Positions 1-6,456 of a stretch of DNA of 9,816 bases are shown in pieces. The stretch lies in NCBI GenBank assembly GCA_945949035.1, contig CAMFDH010000035.1, forward strand, positions 1-9,816, given 5' to 3'. Under the pieces are notes generated by a model. It saw nothing but the letters and a program-made list of their open reading frames with translations. It was not told the origin of the DNA and ran no database searches. Position 1 is the first letter of the stretch; every line of letters begins with the position of its first letter. Origin of the DNA: an uncultured Actinomyces sp. (GTDB lineage Bacteria; Actinomycetota; Actinomycetes; Actinomycetales; Actinomycetaceae). A program made the translations under genes and the position numbers.

Positions 1-308
1 TTGAAGGACAGCCACATTGGCTTCCCTTGATTGCCACCGACTTGCACCCGCTCTCCTGCCAGGTCGACCGCGCTCACCTCGGGGACCGCCTCTCCGACCG
101 AGGGGAGTTTCTGGGTCGATGCCGGCACCTCCACGGGACTGGCTCCCGACATGGCCCCACCCGTGGAACCGCCGTCACGGGCAGCGCTGATAATCCACAT
201 GGTCACCAGCACCGCCACCACCACAAGCGCCAAGACGACGACGTTGCCAAAGGTGGAGAGCTGGAACCTCCTCCAGCGGGAGGAGGACACAGAAGCCGAA
301 TCAGGCAT
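1..308 (-). CDS. Membrane-anchored thioredoxin-like (ResA/TlpA-type) protein, 5' part only
   Basis: Partial gene; the frame stays open for 102 codons and runs off the left edge without a stop. The protein starts MPDSASVSSSRWRRFQ. It then has one hydrophobic segment (about residues 23-40, VVVLALVVVAVLVTMWII), a Gly/Ser/Pro-rich linker, and the opening of a thioredoxin/AhpC-TSA fold: VPEVSAVDLAGERVQV followed by GKPMWLSF. In ResA/TlpA proteins the strand in that last position leads straight into the W-C-x-x-C active site, which would lie just outside the window. The ATG (306-308) overlaps the ccsB stop by 8 bp, which suggests translational coupling. The expected role is an extracytoplasmic thiol reductase that keeps apocytochrome CXXCH cysteines reduced, fed by CcdA. 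The active-site cysteines are not visible, so the family call rests on partial fold and context. Confidence 0.75.
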   Translation of the reverse strand, partial: MPDSASVSSSRWRRFQLSTFGNVVVLALVVVAVLVTMWIISAARDGGSTGGAMSGASPVEVPASTQKLPSVGEAVPEVSAVDLAGERVQVGGNQGKPMWLSF

Positions 309-1275
309 AGGAATGCAGTCCACCAAAGAAGTGGTTGCCAAAGTAGGCGAAGAGGACGGTGAGGAAGCCGAGGACGAGCAGCCACGCTGACCGTTCACCA
401 CGCCACCCGCGTGTCACCCGGGCATGCAGGTAGGCCCCGTAGACCAGCCAGGTCACCAGCGCCGCGGTTTCCTTCGGATCCCAGCCCCAGTAGCGGCCCC
501 AGGCGGTGTTTGCCCACAGCGCCCCGAGCACGATCATCATCGTCAGCAACGGGAAGGTCAGCGTCGCAGCCTTGTAGCCGATGTCGTCGAAGAGGTCGCG
601 GGCCGGCATGTGCTTCAGCTTGCGTGAGAGCCACGGGTAGGCGAGGAACCCGACCGCCGCACCGAATGACACGCACGCAGCTCCGTAGGCAACGATGGCG
701 AAGCCGACGTGCAGGGTCAGCATGAGGTTGTTCTGCAGCGCCGGAATCAGCGGCTCAACCTGGGTGTCCTGTCCCATCGAGTACAGCAGCATCGCCCCGG
801 CCACCGGCAGCACCACCAGGGAGAGCGCCCGCACCTGATACATGTACTCAAAGACCAGGTAGACCGCCAGGATGCCAAACACGAAGGACACCGCGAACTC
901 GTGCTGGTTCGCGAAGGGGCCGTAGCCACTGATCGATGTCCTGATTACCAGGTAGATGAGGACGAGGACGGTGGCGATGAAGGTAAAGCCGGTTCCGTAG
1001 AGGGCAAGGCCCTTGGGCAGGCCACGAGCCGGTCGACGTCGTGCCTTTGAGCCCTTTCCGGCCTCAGCCGCCCTGGGAGCTGCCGGCAGAGAAGCATCCG
1101 TGCCAGCCGGAGCGCCACTGGTCACCACCTGGTGGGCCGAAACCGCCTTGGCCCTGCTGCGTGTCTTGGCGGTCGTGCGCGTCGACACCACCACCAGGTC
1201 GGCAATCAGCGCCAGGACCACGAAGATCAGCGCTGCAAGCAGAAGGTACTCTGCCATTTCGATTGTGCTATTCAT
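301..1275 (-). CDS. ccsB: System II cytochrome c synthase subunit CcsB (also named CcsA/ResC)
   Basis: A 324-residue polytopic membrane protein of the CcmF/CcsA family. With ResB it exports heme and attaches it to CXXCH apocytochromes outside the membrane. The heme-handling WWD motif is clear at about residues 254-269 (WANTAWGRYWGWDPKE). Histidines sit where the family's heme ligands lie: H189 (TLHVGFA) and H321 (GLHSYA, near the C-terminus) flanking the WWD loop, and H284 (YLHAR) in a helix. The N-terminus has one helix (about 8-30), then an Ala/Arg/Lys-rich cytoplasmic linker (about 33-88) before the conserved core. The ATG overlaps the resB stop by 1 bp (TGATG). A second in-frame Met at residue 7 is an alternative start. 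Naming differs between databases: this is the WWD subunit, not the ResB-like one. Confidence 0.95.
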   Translation of the reverse strand: MNSTIEMAEYLLLAALIFVVLALIADLVVVSTRTTAKTRSRAKAVSAHQVVTSGAPAGTDASLPAAPRAAEAGKGSKARRRPARGLPKGLALYGTGFTFIATVLVLIYLVIRTSISGYGPFANQHEFAVSFVFGILAVYLVFEYMYQVRALSLVVLPVAGAMLLYSMGQDTQVEPLIPALQNNLMLTLHVGFAIVAYGAACVSFGAAVGFLAYPWLSRKLKHMPARDLFDDIGYKAATLTFPLLTMMIVLGALWANTAWGRYWGWDPKETAALVTWLVYGAYLHARVTRGWRGERSAWLLVLGFLTVLFAYFGNHFFGGLHSYA

Positions 1276-2813
1276 CAGACTTCCTCGTCTTCACTATCGG
1301 GACCGTCAGGACCCATTTCGATGTCGGTGGTGGCGGCAAGGTCGTCCGCAACGGATTCGACGATGCGTTCAAACATGCGCTGGTAGGAGGCGTCCAGGCG
1401 GGAGATCCCGCCGAAGCGCACCGCTGTTCCGCCCTCGTCCTCCGAGCCGGGTTCAACCCGCACCCAGATCCTGCGGTACTGGAACATGAAGGTGATGCAC
1501 ATGCCCACCACCAGCATGATGGAGCCGATCCACATCCAGATCGCCCCCGGATCCTTGCGGACCAGAATCCCGGTGAACTGGTTCTCCCGTTCAAAGGTCA
1601 CCTCGTATGAGCCCACCAGCTCGGAGTCACCCTGCGTCAGCTGCGTGGCCGCAATCGGCTGCTCCGTGTCGAGGGCGTACAGCTCAACCGCAGCCATGCC
1701 GACGGGAATGCTTGAGTTCGGCTGGCCCGAGGCGGCAGTGGCAACAATGACCTCAAGGTTCTTCTCAGGAATCTCAATGCGACCCACCGCGTTGAGGCCG
1801 TCAGCCGAGGTCCACTGCAGCGGGATGGCGCCCTCGAAAAGATCCGCCCCATCCATGTCCCTGATCAGGAAATCGGCTGCAATACCGAAGCTCTGCTGAT
1901 GGAAGCGGAAGCCGCCGTAGCTGAGGGGAGAGTTGACCCGCACCTCCTGGGTCGCCACCACCTCGCCACCCTCAGAGATCTCCAGTTCAGAAACGTAGTC
2001 GGCCGGGCGCCCGTCCTCCGTGTAGGAGTCGGTGAATGAGTGTGCCGTCAGAACCAGGTCAGAACCGTGCCCGACCTCGACGGAGCCACCGACCGGCACC
2101 GACTTGAGGTCGTCGATTCCCCAGGCGGAACTGATGACAAACGCCGCCAGGATGACGATGAATGCGGTGTGGGCGAGGACGGTGCCGATCCCGGACCAGG
2201 AGTAGCGGTCGCCGTAGACCGAGTTCGGATCGCGAGGATCCGGCAGGACCCGGAAGCGGTTCTCCCGCAGGACGTCCTCGGCAGTCTGCAGTGAAACTTC
2301 GGGCGAGGCCGGTGCCACCACCGTGGCGCGGTAGCGGGCCCGGTCAAAGAAGCGTTTGGCGACGTGAACTCGAGGCTGCTTGGAGCGGCGCACCAGTTCG
2401 GGAATGCGGTGGGTGGTGCAGGCCGCCACGCTGAGGCCCAGCATGGTGACGATGATGTAGAAGCCGATCGAGGTGTAGGCGTGGAAGAACCCCAGGGCGC
2501 TGAGGATCCCCGCGAAGGCCCCGTAGTTGGGGCCGACCTGGGCCAGGAAGGCCTGCTTGGCCGCCGGATCCGAGAAGGTACCGGGCGCTGCCTGAACCAC
2601 CAGCGAGCCGATGACCGCGTAGAAGGCCAGCAGCAGGATCAGGACCAACCCGACGGTCTTGGAGTAGAAGAAGCGGTAGATCCACCGGAAGATCTCCAGG
2701 ACCCCGACGTCGGCCCGGTCCTCGTGTTTGGCATCTTCATGCCCCACCGAATCGATGAGGACGGCTGCCTCACCAACTCCGTTTCCGGAGGGTCCGCGTT
2801 CACCCTGTGTCAT
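1275..2813 (-). CDS. resB: System II cytochrome c biogenesis protein ResB (Ccs1/CcsB-like)
   Basis: A 512-residue partner of CcsB in the heme export/ligation complex. Three N-terminal membrane helices are visible: about 52-74, 112-132 (starting at the conserved FHAYTSIGFY stretch) and 209-230 (with H215 in VLAHTAFIV). A large extracytoplasmic domain spans about 231-422. A last helix at about 424-445 (AIWMWIGSIMLVVGMCITFM) is preceded by the family-typical F-T-G-I-L-V-x-x-D-P-G. Both ends have acidic cytoplasmic tails. I start it at the ATG at 2811-2813, preceded by AGGGAGAAGG. The frame is open further upstream to about 3335, but that part lies antiparallel in frame to nothing recognisable and overlaps ccdA on the same strand, so it is not coding. 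It follows ccdA by 14 bp and overlaps ccsB by 1 bp. Confidence 0.95.
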   Translation of the reverse strand: MTQGERGPSGNGVGEAAVLIDSVGHEDAKHEDRADVGVLEIFRWIYRFFYSKTVGLVLILLLAFYAVIGSLVVQAAPGTFSDPAAKQAFLAQVGPNYGAFAGILSALGFFHAYTSIGFYIIVTMLGLSVAACTTHRIPELVRRSKQPRVHVAKRFFDRARYRATVVAPASPEVSLQTAEDVLRENRFRVLPDPRDPNSVYGDRYSWSGIGTVLAHTAFIVILAAFVISSAWGIDDLKSVPVGGSVEVGHGSDLVLTAHSFTDSYTEDGRPADYVSELEISEGGEVVATQEVRVNSPLSYGGFRFHQQSFGIAADFLIRDMDGADLFEGAIPLQWTSADGLNAVGRIEIPEKNLEVIVATAASGQPNSSIPVGMAAVELYALDTEQPIAATQLTQGDSELVGSYEVTFERENQFTGILVRKDPGAIWMWIGSIMLVVGMCITFMFQYRRIWVRVEPGSEDEGGTAVRFGGISRLDASYQRMFERIVESVADDLAATTDIEMGPDGPDSEDEEV

Positions 2814-2827
2814 CTTTTTCCTTCTCC

Positions 2828-3625
2828 CTAGAGGCTTCCAAATGTCAGGCCACTGAGAGGGGCCAGCAGGTCGGTGATCATCAGGAATCCGAGGATCAGC
2901 AGCAGAATTCCGCTGATCACGCGGATGGTGGGGCCGTACTTGGCGATGGCGCGCAGGCGTGTCGTGACGCCGCGAACCCCCAGGGCAAGCAGCAGCATCG
3001 GCGCCCCGAGGCCCAGGCAGAAGGTCACCATCAGGGCCAGGCCACCGGCCGTAGTTCCACTGTTCATCGACATGCCGATGATGATGCCGAGGACGGGTCC
3101 GACACAGGGCGACAGGCCCGCGGCGAACGCCACTCCGATCGCAGCGGAGCGTGCCGGGCTGGGCGGAGCGGTCAGGTCGAGACGGCCGAGGACGGCTGCC
3201 TGGTTCGCCCTTGAGCCAAAGCGCAGGAACCCGAGCGAGTAGAGGCCCAGCAGAATCAGGATGATCCCCCCGCCGATCCGCACCGCGGTTCGCAGCCCCA
3301 CCAGGGCGGCCCCAAGCGCGGTCAGGGCGCCCCACAGCGCCACGAACACGACTGTGAAGCCAAGGATGAATGCCACGGTGTTGACCAGCGGAGAGACCTT
3401 GCGCTCCCCTGCCGTTCCTGCCACTTTCTGCGGAGCTGAGGCCGGACGGATGAACCCGTCCCGATCCGGTCGACCCGCACCCACCAGGGAGGGCACCATG
3501 ACGCGCTGCTCTGCCACCCCTCCGGCCAGGTAGCCGACGAAGACGGGCACGATGGGCAGGAAGCAGGGAGAGGCGAAAGCAATCACCCCCGCCAGGAATG
3601 CAATGGGTAGCGTCACGGACTCCAC
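2828..3625 (-). CDS. ccdA: CcdA, thiol-disulfide electron carrier for cytochrome c maturation
   Basis: A 265-residue, six-helix membrane protein of the CcdA/DsbD-transmembrane family. It moves reducing equivalents from cytoplasmic thioredoxin to extracytoplasmic thiol reductases such as the thioredoxin-like protein at the end of this cluster. The two redox cysteines are in symmetric motifs: C21 in FASPCFLPIVP and C174 in GLSPCVGPVLG. A third cysteine, C203 in helix 5, is not a family hallmark. The loop between helices 1 and 2 (about 38-79) is longer than in a minimal CcdA of about 220-235 residues and is rich in Gly, Arg and Pro. The start is GTG (3623-3625), 3 bp after the TPR gene stop; GGATGGGA upstream can act as ribosome binding site. 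A GTG three codons further in is an alternative. Tight spacing to both neighbours puts it in the same operon. Confidence 0.93.
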   Translation of the reverse strand: MESVTLPIAFLAGVIAFASPCFLPIVPVFVGYLAGGVAEQRVMVPSLVGAGRPDRDGFIRPASAPQKVAGTAGERKVSPLVNTVAFILGFTVVFVALWGALTALGAALVGLRTAVRIGGGIILILLGLYSLGFLRFGSRANQAAVLGRLDLTAPPSPARSAAIGVAFAAGLSPCVGPVLGIIIGMSMNSGTTAGGLALMVTFCLGLGAPMLLLALGVRGVTTRLRAIAKYGPTIRVISGILLLILGFLMITDLLAPLSGLTFGSL

Positions 3626-3628
3626 CGG

Positions 3629-4297
3629 CTAGTTCCCATCCACCGACTCGGTCGACGCCTTCTCCGACTCAAGTTCTGTCATGTGCTGGCTGATCGCCAT
3701 GGCCTCGGTCGACTCGGGGTCAAGTTCGATCACCCGCGCCCACGCCTCCAGCGCCCCGGCCTCATCCACCGGCTCCTGGGACATGTAGAAGTAGCCCATG
3801 TTGTACCAGGCAGCCACATTCTCCGGGTCCAGCTCGATAACCTCGCGCCACTGCTCCGCGGCGCCATCCAGGTTCCGGCTGTTAAAGTACTGCACCCCGA
3901 GCGCCAGGCGCGCCTCCACATCGGTGGGGTCCAGTTCAACTGCTGCAACCAGTTCAGCCAGCCCCTCTACCGACGGCCCAGTCTGCTGCCCCGACCCCAT
4001 CTGGGAAACATCGGGATGACCGTCCGGGTACTGCTCACCACCACCGAGAGACTGGCTACCGACGTATACACCACCGATGATGCCGATGATGAGGGCGACG
4101 ATGATGCCAACCCGCAGGCTCAGCGGCAGCTGGGTGTAGCGGATCTTCTTCGGCGCTTCGTCCTCGACCCCACCGACAGCTTCGGTCTTGGGGGACTTGG
4201 CTCGAGGACGAGAGAAGATATCGTCATCGTCCTCGAGGTCGTCGTAGAAGTCTTCCTCAACGTCGTACTTCGGATTCGGCCCGTACTCTCTACTCAT
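3629..4297 (-). CDS. Membrane-anchored TPR protein of the nitrite reductase/cytochrome c maturation cluster
   Basis: A 222-residue protein with a strongly acidic cytoplasmic N-terminus (EEDFYDDLEDDDD at about 14-26), one membrane helix (about 62-79, RVGIIVALIIGIIGGVYV) and an extracytoplasmic part with at least two TPR units (about 121-158 and 159-194). These show the A-x-x-x-W/Y-x-x-x-I-x-L-D-P pattern twice (WREVIELDPEN, WARVIELDPES). The arrangement resembles NrfG, CcmH/CycH C-termini and other TPR proteins that hold apocytochrome for heme attachment, and position between nrfA and ccdA supports such a role; that is inference. I start it at the ATG at 4295-4297, which overlaps the nrfA stop by 8 bp (ATGAGTAG). 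The frame stays open to a Met at 4357, but that would overlap nrfA by 68 bp, and the added residues are Arg/Pro-rich and unlike the rest. Confidence 0.88.
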   Translation of the reverse strand: MSREYGPNPKYDVEEDFYDDLEDDDDIFSRPRAKSPKTEAVGGVEDEAPKKIRYTQLPLSLRVGIIVALIIGIIGGVYVGSQSLGGGEQYPDGHPDVSQMGSGQQTGPSVEGLAELVAAVELDPTDVEARLALGVQYFNSRNLDGAAEQWREVIELDPENVAAWYNMGYFYMSQEPVDEAGALEAWARVIELDPESTEAMAISQHMTELESEKASTESVDGN

Positions 4298-5774
4298 CTG
4301 AGCTCGTTGCAGTGGTCTCCGTCGTGGAACCGTGGGCCGCGTTGGAGACCGAGACATCCGAAGCCTCTAGCTCAGACATCGGCACCCCGCGCAGCACCAG
4401 CTGGCCCTTGCGCGCTGCATCCAGGGACTGGTTGAGGACGCGCTGTGAGTAGTCGGGGGCGTGGAAGCCGTAGGAGTTTTCCGAGTAGAGGTAGTCGACG
4501 TAGAACGAAGCCTTGTTCTGGAAGACCCGGGCGTTCTCAATGTATTCCTCGGGGGTGCCATCCGTCTGGGCTGCCGTCAGGTCCTTGATGAGGGCGACCA
4601 CGGCATCCAGGGCGATATCGCGGGAGGCGACGAAGCGAGACTGAATGTCATCGACCCTGTTCTTCAGGGTGTCACCGCGAGTGTCGTGGCAGGAGCCGCA
4701 GGCGGCGTTGTAGTTCGCCACCGGTGAGGCGATCTGGTGGTTGGTGATCTTGCCTGATCCCTCGCGCTGGTAGGGCATGTGGCAGTCGGCGCAGGAAACC
4801 CCGTTGGCAGCGTGAACACCCTGTGACCAGACGTCAAACTCGGGGTGCTGGGCCTTCAGAACCTCAGCGCCGGTTTCCGCGTGGATCCAGTCGACGTGTC
4901 CGTTCTCCTGGTAGGTCTCCCAGATTCCGTCAATGTCGAGGCCGTTGGACCAGGGGAAGACCAGAACCTTGTCTTCACCGGCGAAGTAGTACTCAACGTG
5001 GCACTGGGCGCAGACGTAGGAGCGCATCTCGTTGCGGGTGGCGTCGCGGTTGACGTCGTAGTTCTCGATGCCCTCTTCGTACAGTTTGACCTTGGCGATG
5101 CCCGTTTCAAAGGCCGGGCGCGTAATGCGCAACTCCATCGTGTCGGGGTCGTGGCAGTCGATGCAAGAGACGGGGTGGTCGGCCATGGGCAGCACCTCTG
5201 GCAGGGGCATGGTCCCCAGCTTGAGGAAGCCTTCCTCAATATTGCCGTCGCCCAGTTCCTCGTAGATTCCCACCATTGAGGCGTGGCAGTTGATGCAGGT
5301 GCCGGGCTGCTTGAACTCAAGCTGGCGGCGTGTGAATGCCTGGTCCAGGGTCATGTAGGCGTGACCGCGAGCGTGTCGGTACTCGGTGGCGAAGGGGTAG
5401 CCGGCCCAGAGGACCTTAAGCCGGGGATCCTCCACCGTCTTGTCAGCGGTTACCTCGGTGCGGGGGTCGCCCTCGACATCGTGTTCCACCAGTTCCTGGC
5501 TGTGGTTGGCCGGGGTGAACTCTTCGGTCGCCAGCCACCCTTCGTACTGGCTGGGGAAGTTCTGCCCCCAGGCTGCCGGGTCATACATGTTCTCCGCGGT
5601 CAGCGGGGTGACCTTGGCGGGTGAGGTCGCGCTTTCCTGCTGATGCTGCAGGATGCTCATGAGCAGGGCGGTGATCGTGAACGTCACCGCAATGGCGGCG
5701 GCAATGATCAGAACGACCCAGATGGGTTTGATTTGAATGGTGCTGGCGCCTTTGGCAGCCTTCTTCTCGCTCAC
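4290..5774 (-). CDS. nrfA: NrfA, pentaheme cytochrome c nitrite reductase (ammonia-forming)
   Basis: A 494-residue catalytic subunit that reduces nitrite to ammonia with six electrons, outside the membrane. Five heme motifs are present: C160-INC-H164, C204-IDC-H208, C255-AQC-H259, C328-ADC-H332 and C359-GSC-H363. The first is the catalytic heme and has CXXCH, whereas most NrfA have CXXCK there. Family active-site and calcium residues can be placed: R136 (ARGHAY), E261-Y262 (CHVEYYF), K307 and Q309, and catalytic H310 (KAQHPE). Likely distal heme histidines include H321, H346 and H438. The N-terminus carries a hydrophobic helix (about 17-40) with no obvious signal peptidase site, so it probably stays anchored. 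The Ser/Thr/Glu-rich tail (about 468-494) looks disordered. GTG start (5772-5774), with AGGAG six bases upstream. Confidence 0.97.
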   Translation of the reverse strand: MSEKKAAKGASTIQIKPIWVVLIIAAAIAVTFTITALLMSILQHQQESATSPAKVTPLTAENMYDPAAWGQNFPSQYEGWLATEEFTPANHSQELVEHDVEGDPRTEVTADKTVEDPRLKVLWAGYPFATEYRHARGHAYMTLDQAFTRRQLEFKQPGTCINCHASMVGIYEELGDGNIEEGFLKLGTMPLPEVLPMADHPVSCIDCHDPDTMELRITRPAFETGIAKVKLYEEGIENYDVNRDATRNEMRSYVCAQCHVEYYFAGEDKVLVFPWSNGLDIDGIWETYQENGHVDWIHAETGAEVLKAQHPEFDVWSQGVHAANGVSCADCHMPYQREGSGKITNHQIASPVANYNAACGSCHDTRGDTLKNRVDDIQSRFVASRDIALDAVVALIKDLTAAQTDGTPEEYIENARVFQNKASFYVDYLYSENSYGFHAPDYSQRVLNQSLDAARKGQLVLRGVPMSELEASDVSVSNAAHGSTTETTATSSDE

Positions 5775-5780
5775 TGCTCT

Positions 5781-5785
5781 CTCCT
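5781..5785 (-). promoter_or_regulatory. nrfA ribosome binding site overlapping the nrfH stop
   Basis: AGGAG lies six bases before the GTG start of nrfA and shares bases with the TAG stop of nrfH (TAGGAG). This fixes the non-ATG start and suggests that ribosomes finishing nrfH restart on nrfA. Confidence 0.8.
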
Positions 5786-6269
5786 AGTCATGTCCGACGC
5801 CGGAATGGCAGCGAACGCAATCAAACTCTTTATCGGCCCCAAAGACGACCGGGTGGCGGATGTCGGCCGTGACCTGCTCGTGGCAGTAGAGGCAGGCACG
5901 GTTGGTGATGTTGCTGGTGTTGGAGCGCGCCTCGATGTTCTCCGGGAAGTCCCCGGTGGTGAACTTGAGGGCGTGCATGAAGCCGTTTTCAGCCTTGATG
6001 GCGTACTTGGCAACCATGTTTTCGTGGGGGACATGGCAGTCGTTGCAGGTGGCAAACGGCTGGTGAGGTCCCGATGCCCAAGAGTCCAGGTAGGGCTGCA
6101 TGACGTGGCAGTTGGCGCATGACTCTGGGTTTGAAGAGAAGTAGGAGAAGCCCTTGGCAAAAATGAATGTGTAGGCAGCCAGTCCGATGACGCCGCCGAC
6201 CAGAATTGACGCGAGAACCCAGAGGACAACGCCGGTGCGCCGAACCGGGCGGTTCGCCAACTGTTCCAT
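5784..6269 (-). CDS. nrfH: NrfH, membrane-anchored tetraheme quinol dehydrogenase for NrfA
   Basis: A NapC/NirT-family cytochrome that takes electrons from menaquinol and passes them to NrfA. With the start used here it has 161 residues. One N-terminal membrane helix (about 13-36) is followed by four heme motifs: C51-ANC-H55, C75-NDC-H79, C126-LYC-H130 and C151-VRC-H155. The first is part of CANCHVM, the C-x-x-C-H-x-M pattern of NrfH, in which Met (M57) serves as the unusual heme 1 ligand. That pattern and the adjacent nrfA separate it from NapC. I chose the ATG at 6267-6269 because AGGAG stands five bases before it. An in-frame ATG at 6291-6293 would add MATTAGAP but has a poor ribosome binding site. 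It is first in the nrf/ccs operon, and 9 bases separate its stop from nrfA. Confidence 0.95.
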   Translation of the reverse strand: MEQLANRPVRRTGVVLWVLASILVGGVIGLAAYTFIFAKGFSYFSSNPESCANCHVMQPYLDSWASGPHQPFATCNDCHVPHENMVAKYAIKAENGFMHALKFTTGDFPENIEARSNTSNITNRACLYCHEQVTADIRHPVVFGADKEFDCVRCHSGVGHD

Positions 6270-6274
6270 AGGGG

Positions 6275-6279
6275 CTCCT
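6275..6279 (-). promoter_or_regulatory. nrfH ribosome binding site that decides the start
   Basis: AGGAG five bases upstream of the ATG at 6267-6269. The alternative upstream ATG at 6291-6293 has only CCAGG directly in front of it, so the downstream ATG is preferred. Confidence 0.6.
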
Positions 6280-6326
6280 GCTGTCGTCGCCATTGCCTGG
6301 CAGCATCTCGCTCTTCTGTCCCCCTC

Positions 6327-6357
6327 AGGCTAACGAGAGCGCGCTACTACCTAACAA
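6327..6357 (-). promoter_or_regulatory. Weak candidate promoter for the nrfHA-ccs operon
   Basis: On the minus strand, TTGTTA (6352-6357) and TAGCCT (6327-6332) are separated by 19 bp, longer than the ideal 17. TAGCCT is the only TANNNT hexamer I found between the 6386-6403 inverted repeat and nrfH. A start near 6320 would give a leader of about 50 bases to the preferred nrfH ATG. An activator-dependent promoter could tolerate this spacing. Low certainty. Confidence 0.3.
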
Positions 6358-6375
6358 GGTCTGCGGGAGAACTTG

Positions 6376-6419
6376 CCTTTTGGGGTGTCACAGCCTGGTA
6401 ACAGCAGCCCCCTTTTGGG
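6376..6419. repeat. Direct repeat CCTTTTGGG, two copies 35 bp apart
   Basis: CCTTTTGGG occurs at 6376-6384 and 6411-6419, on either side of the 18-bp inverted repeat. A second short repeat, GGTGTCAC, occurs at 6384-6391 and 6445-6452. Both lie in the non-coding region upstream of nrfH and may be parts of paired protein-binding sites. Confidence 0.45.
6386..6403. promoter_or_regulatory. 18-bp inverted repeat, candidate operator upstream of nrfH
   Basis: On the plus strand it reads TGTCAC-AGCCTG-GTAACA: 6-bp arms with one mismatch and a 6-bp spacer. The size and 6-bp spacing resemble CRP/FNR-family sites, but the arms do not match the consensus TGTGA or TTGAT. Its centre lies about 70-75 bp upstream of the candidate nrfH transcription start, a normal place for an activator. 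It is too interrupted and lacks a T-run, so it is not a terminator. Confidence 0.4.
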
Positions 6420-6433
6420 ACCAATTGCCCAGA
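6414..6433. promoter_or_regulatory. Possible DosR/DevR-like box
   Basis: Plus strand TTTGGGACCAATTGCCCAGA. It shares the GGGAC-N6-CCC framework of the mycobacterial hypoxia/NO box (TTSGGGACTWWAGTCCCSAA), with about 13 of 20 positions by eye. The second arm is TGCCC rather than GTCCC. A hypoxia- or NO-responsive site would suit a nitrite respiration operon, but the match is partial and the regulator is not in view. Confidence 0.25.
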
Positions 6434-6456
6434 TCTACACGACAGGTGTCACGACT

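Noticed and set aside
2814..3335. Upstream extension of the resB reading frame by 174 codons
   Set aside because: It overlaps ccdA on the same strand, is rich in Arg/Gly/Pro, and shows no domain. The ATG at 2811-2813 has a good ribosome binding site and begins a normal ResB.
3629..4297. Calling the TPR gene nrfG
   Set aside because: NrfG serves CXXCK heme attachment with NrfEF, which are absent. NrfA here has no CXXCK, and TPR repeats alone do not identify the family.
4298..4357. Upstream extension of the TPR gene by 20 codons
   Set aside because: It would overlap nrfA by 68 bp and adds an Arg/Pro-rich segment typical of out-of-frame reading. The ATG at 4295-4297 gives the usual short operon overlap.
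3683..4435. Plus-strand open frame of 250 codons opposite the TPR gene and the nrfA 3' end
   Set aside because: It spans two real genes on the other strand and has no family features.
6414..6436. Hairpin TGGG-N8-CCCA after the lysozyme-like gene as terminator
   Set aside because: It has a 4-bp stem with a large loop and is followed by A residues rather than T residues on the transcript strand.
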